Below are positions 63,104-64,000 of a DNA stretch of 64,000 nt, one piece after another. Source of the stretch: CAXXIC01 sp049315325 (lineage in GTDB: Bacteria; Bacteroidota; Bacteroidia; Bacteroidales; UBA7332); the NCBI GenBank assembly GCA_049315325.1, contig JBMOKJ010000007.1, forward strand, positions 62,001 through 126,000. The letters run 5' to 3'. A model generated the notes under the pieces. The model saw only the letters and a list, made by a program, of their open reading frames with translations. It ran no database searches and was not told the origin of the DNA. Position 1 is the stretch's first letter. Every line of letters begins with the position of its first letter. A program made the position numbers and the translations under genes.

Positions 63104-64000
63104 ATGACGCAGCGCCGCGACTTAACCACTGGTAGAATACTCCCCACTCTGTTCGGACTTTCGTTTCCAATTATCGGAGCATCGTTTATACAGATGACGT
63201 ACAACCTGACCGATATGTTTTGGTTGGGTCAGCTTGGCGGAAAAGCGGTTGCAGCGGTTGGGGCAGCGGCCTTCTTTGCTTGGCTGAACAGTTCGTTTGC
63301 TTATGTGACGAAAATTGGTGTGGAGGTGACCGTTGCGCAATCGATTGGCGCAGGCAAGCACAAAAGAGCTCAATTCTTCGCAGCACACGCCATTACGATT
63401 GCCACACTTATTTCGCTCATCTTTATTTTGCTGACGCTTGTTTTTGCAAACCAAATGATTGGATTCTTTGGTCTTGACAAACAAATTACGGAAAACGGAG
63501 CATCGTTTTTGCGCATTGTTTCTCCTGGATTGCTCTTCACCCTGCTCAATCAGACTTTTTCGGGCATATACAATGCATCTGGAAACAGCAAAACGCCGCT
63601 CTACATCAACGGTTGCGGATTGTTGCTTAACATGACACTCGATCCATTTCTGATTTATGGCATTGGCTTTTTCCCAAAACTCGGAATCGATGGTGCGGCA
63701 ATTTCTACTGCATTGGCTCAGGGCTTAGTGAGTGGTCTGTTTGCTTTTCGACTCTTCTCGCATCGGTCGCCCATCGGCAAGCTATCATATATCACCCAAC
63801 TGCGAAAACGGTTTGTAATGCGTATTCTTTCGCTCGGATTTCCTGTCAGTTTACAAAGCGTATTGTTTTGTGGCATTTCGATGATTACCACGCAATTGGC
63901 TGCCAAGTGGGGCTATGCTGCGATGGTGGCACAGAGCATCGGCGGACAAATTGAAGCGGTTTCGTGGATGTCGGCAGGGGGAATATCGACGGCGTTAGGT
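63104..64000 (+). CDS. MATE family efflux transporter, N-terminal part (runs off window)
   Basis: The first 299 codons are open to the window end. MATE proteins export drugs or metabolites with Na+ or H+ across the inner membrane. Visible features: RDLTTGRILPTLFGLSFPII at the start, SFIQMTYNLTDMFWLGQLGG (helix 2 signature), VTVAQSIGAGKHKRAQ, QTFSGIYNASGNSKTPLYIN and NMTLDPFLIYGIG, plus GIDGAAISTALAQG. About eight of twelve helices are in view. The ATG at 63104 is the natural start, 26 bases after a -7 box. Confidence 0.92.
   Translation, partial: MTQRRDLTTGRILPTLFGLSFPIIGASFIQMTYNLTDMFWLGQLGGKAVAAVGAAAFFAWLNSSFAYVTKIGVEVTVAQSIGAGKHKRAQFFAAHAITIATLISLIFILLTLVFANQMIGFFGLDKQITENGASFLRIVSPGLLFTLLNQTFSGIYNASGNSKTPLYINGCGLLLNMTLDPFLIYGIGFFPKLGIDGAAISTALAQGLVSGLFAFRLFSHRSPIGKLSYITQLRKRFVMRILSLGFPVSLQSVLFCGISMITTQLAAKWGYAAMVAQSIGGQIEAVSWMSAGGISTALG

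Overview
The window reads as an ordinary chromosomal stretch of a Bacteroidota species, probably in or near the Bacteroidales. No 16S gene is present, so I do not name a genus. The evidence is: repeated TAnnTTTG -7 promoter boxes, several with a TTG box 19-20 bases upstream; TonB-dependent receptors with N-terminal carboxypeptidase-like domains; Bacteroidota-typical families (DUF3857, DUF4199, DUF5689, DUF6132); and a thrA-apgM-thrC operon. A complete set of genes from glutamyl-tRNA to protoporphyrin argues against heme-auxotrophic Bacteroides.

Layout. Bases 1-5.6 kb: the end of murB, a metallo-beta-lactamase-fold hydrolase, then a minus-strand surface-sugar group (glycosyltransferase, ugd, Gfo/Idh/MocA dehydrogenase, rfbC). 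Bases 5.7-11.6 kb: a secreted endonuclease/exonuclease/phosphatase-fold enzyme, divergent from a TonB receptor and two OB-fold/jelly-roll lipoproteins. Bases 11.7-12.4 kb: a small cytochrome b5-like protein, a terminator, tRNA-Thr and an SRP RNA that appear to share one promoter. Bases 12.4-22.1 kb: a plus-strand run (DUF4199, glycosyltransferase, nitroreductase, mntP, apbE, PBP1A, pheT, yebC).

Bases 22.1-28.3 kb: a more accessory stretch. It holds an orphan barstar with cassette-like flanks, a REP-associated transposase with its own hairpins, small membrane proteins, a GH13 amylase lipoprotein, an ArsR-DUF6132-thioredoxin-thioredoxin redox group and a methyltransferase. Bases 28.3-32.9 kb: a DUF2461 protein and two DUF3857 proteins, one with an intact and one with a degenerate transglutaminase core. 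Bases 33.2-38.7 kb: the threonine operon with a threonine/isoleucine-rich leader peptide. Then come ppdK, lepA, a flavin reductase and pyrBI.

Bases 46.0-57.4 kb: a minus-strand heme operon hemA-C-D-B-L-E-N-G followed by a secreted transglutaminase-like protein. Its intergenic gaps hold a 21-bp minisatellite, a 105-bp tandem repeat and palindromes. Bases 57.6-61.4 kb: an outer-membrane receptor, a stand-alone copy of its N-terminal domain, and two copies of a ~185-bp repeat. Bases 61.5-64 kb: a two-gene ThrE-type exporter, tRNA-Cys and the start of a MATE transporter.

Most of the window is housekeeping. The parts that most deserve a second look are the nuclease/TonB locus with its mirrored promoter boxes, the barstar/transposase junction, the thr leader and its apgM-family gene, and the heptad-encoding minisatellite inside the hem operon.
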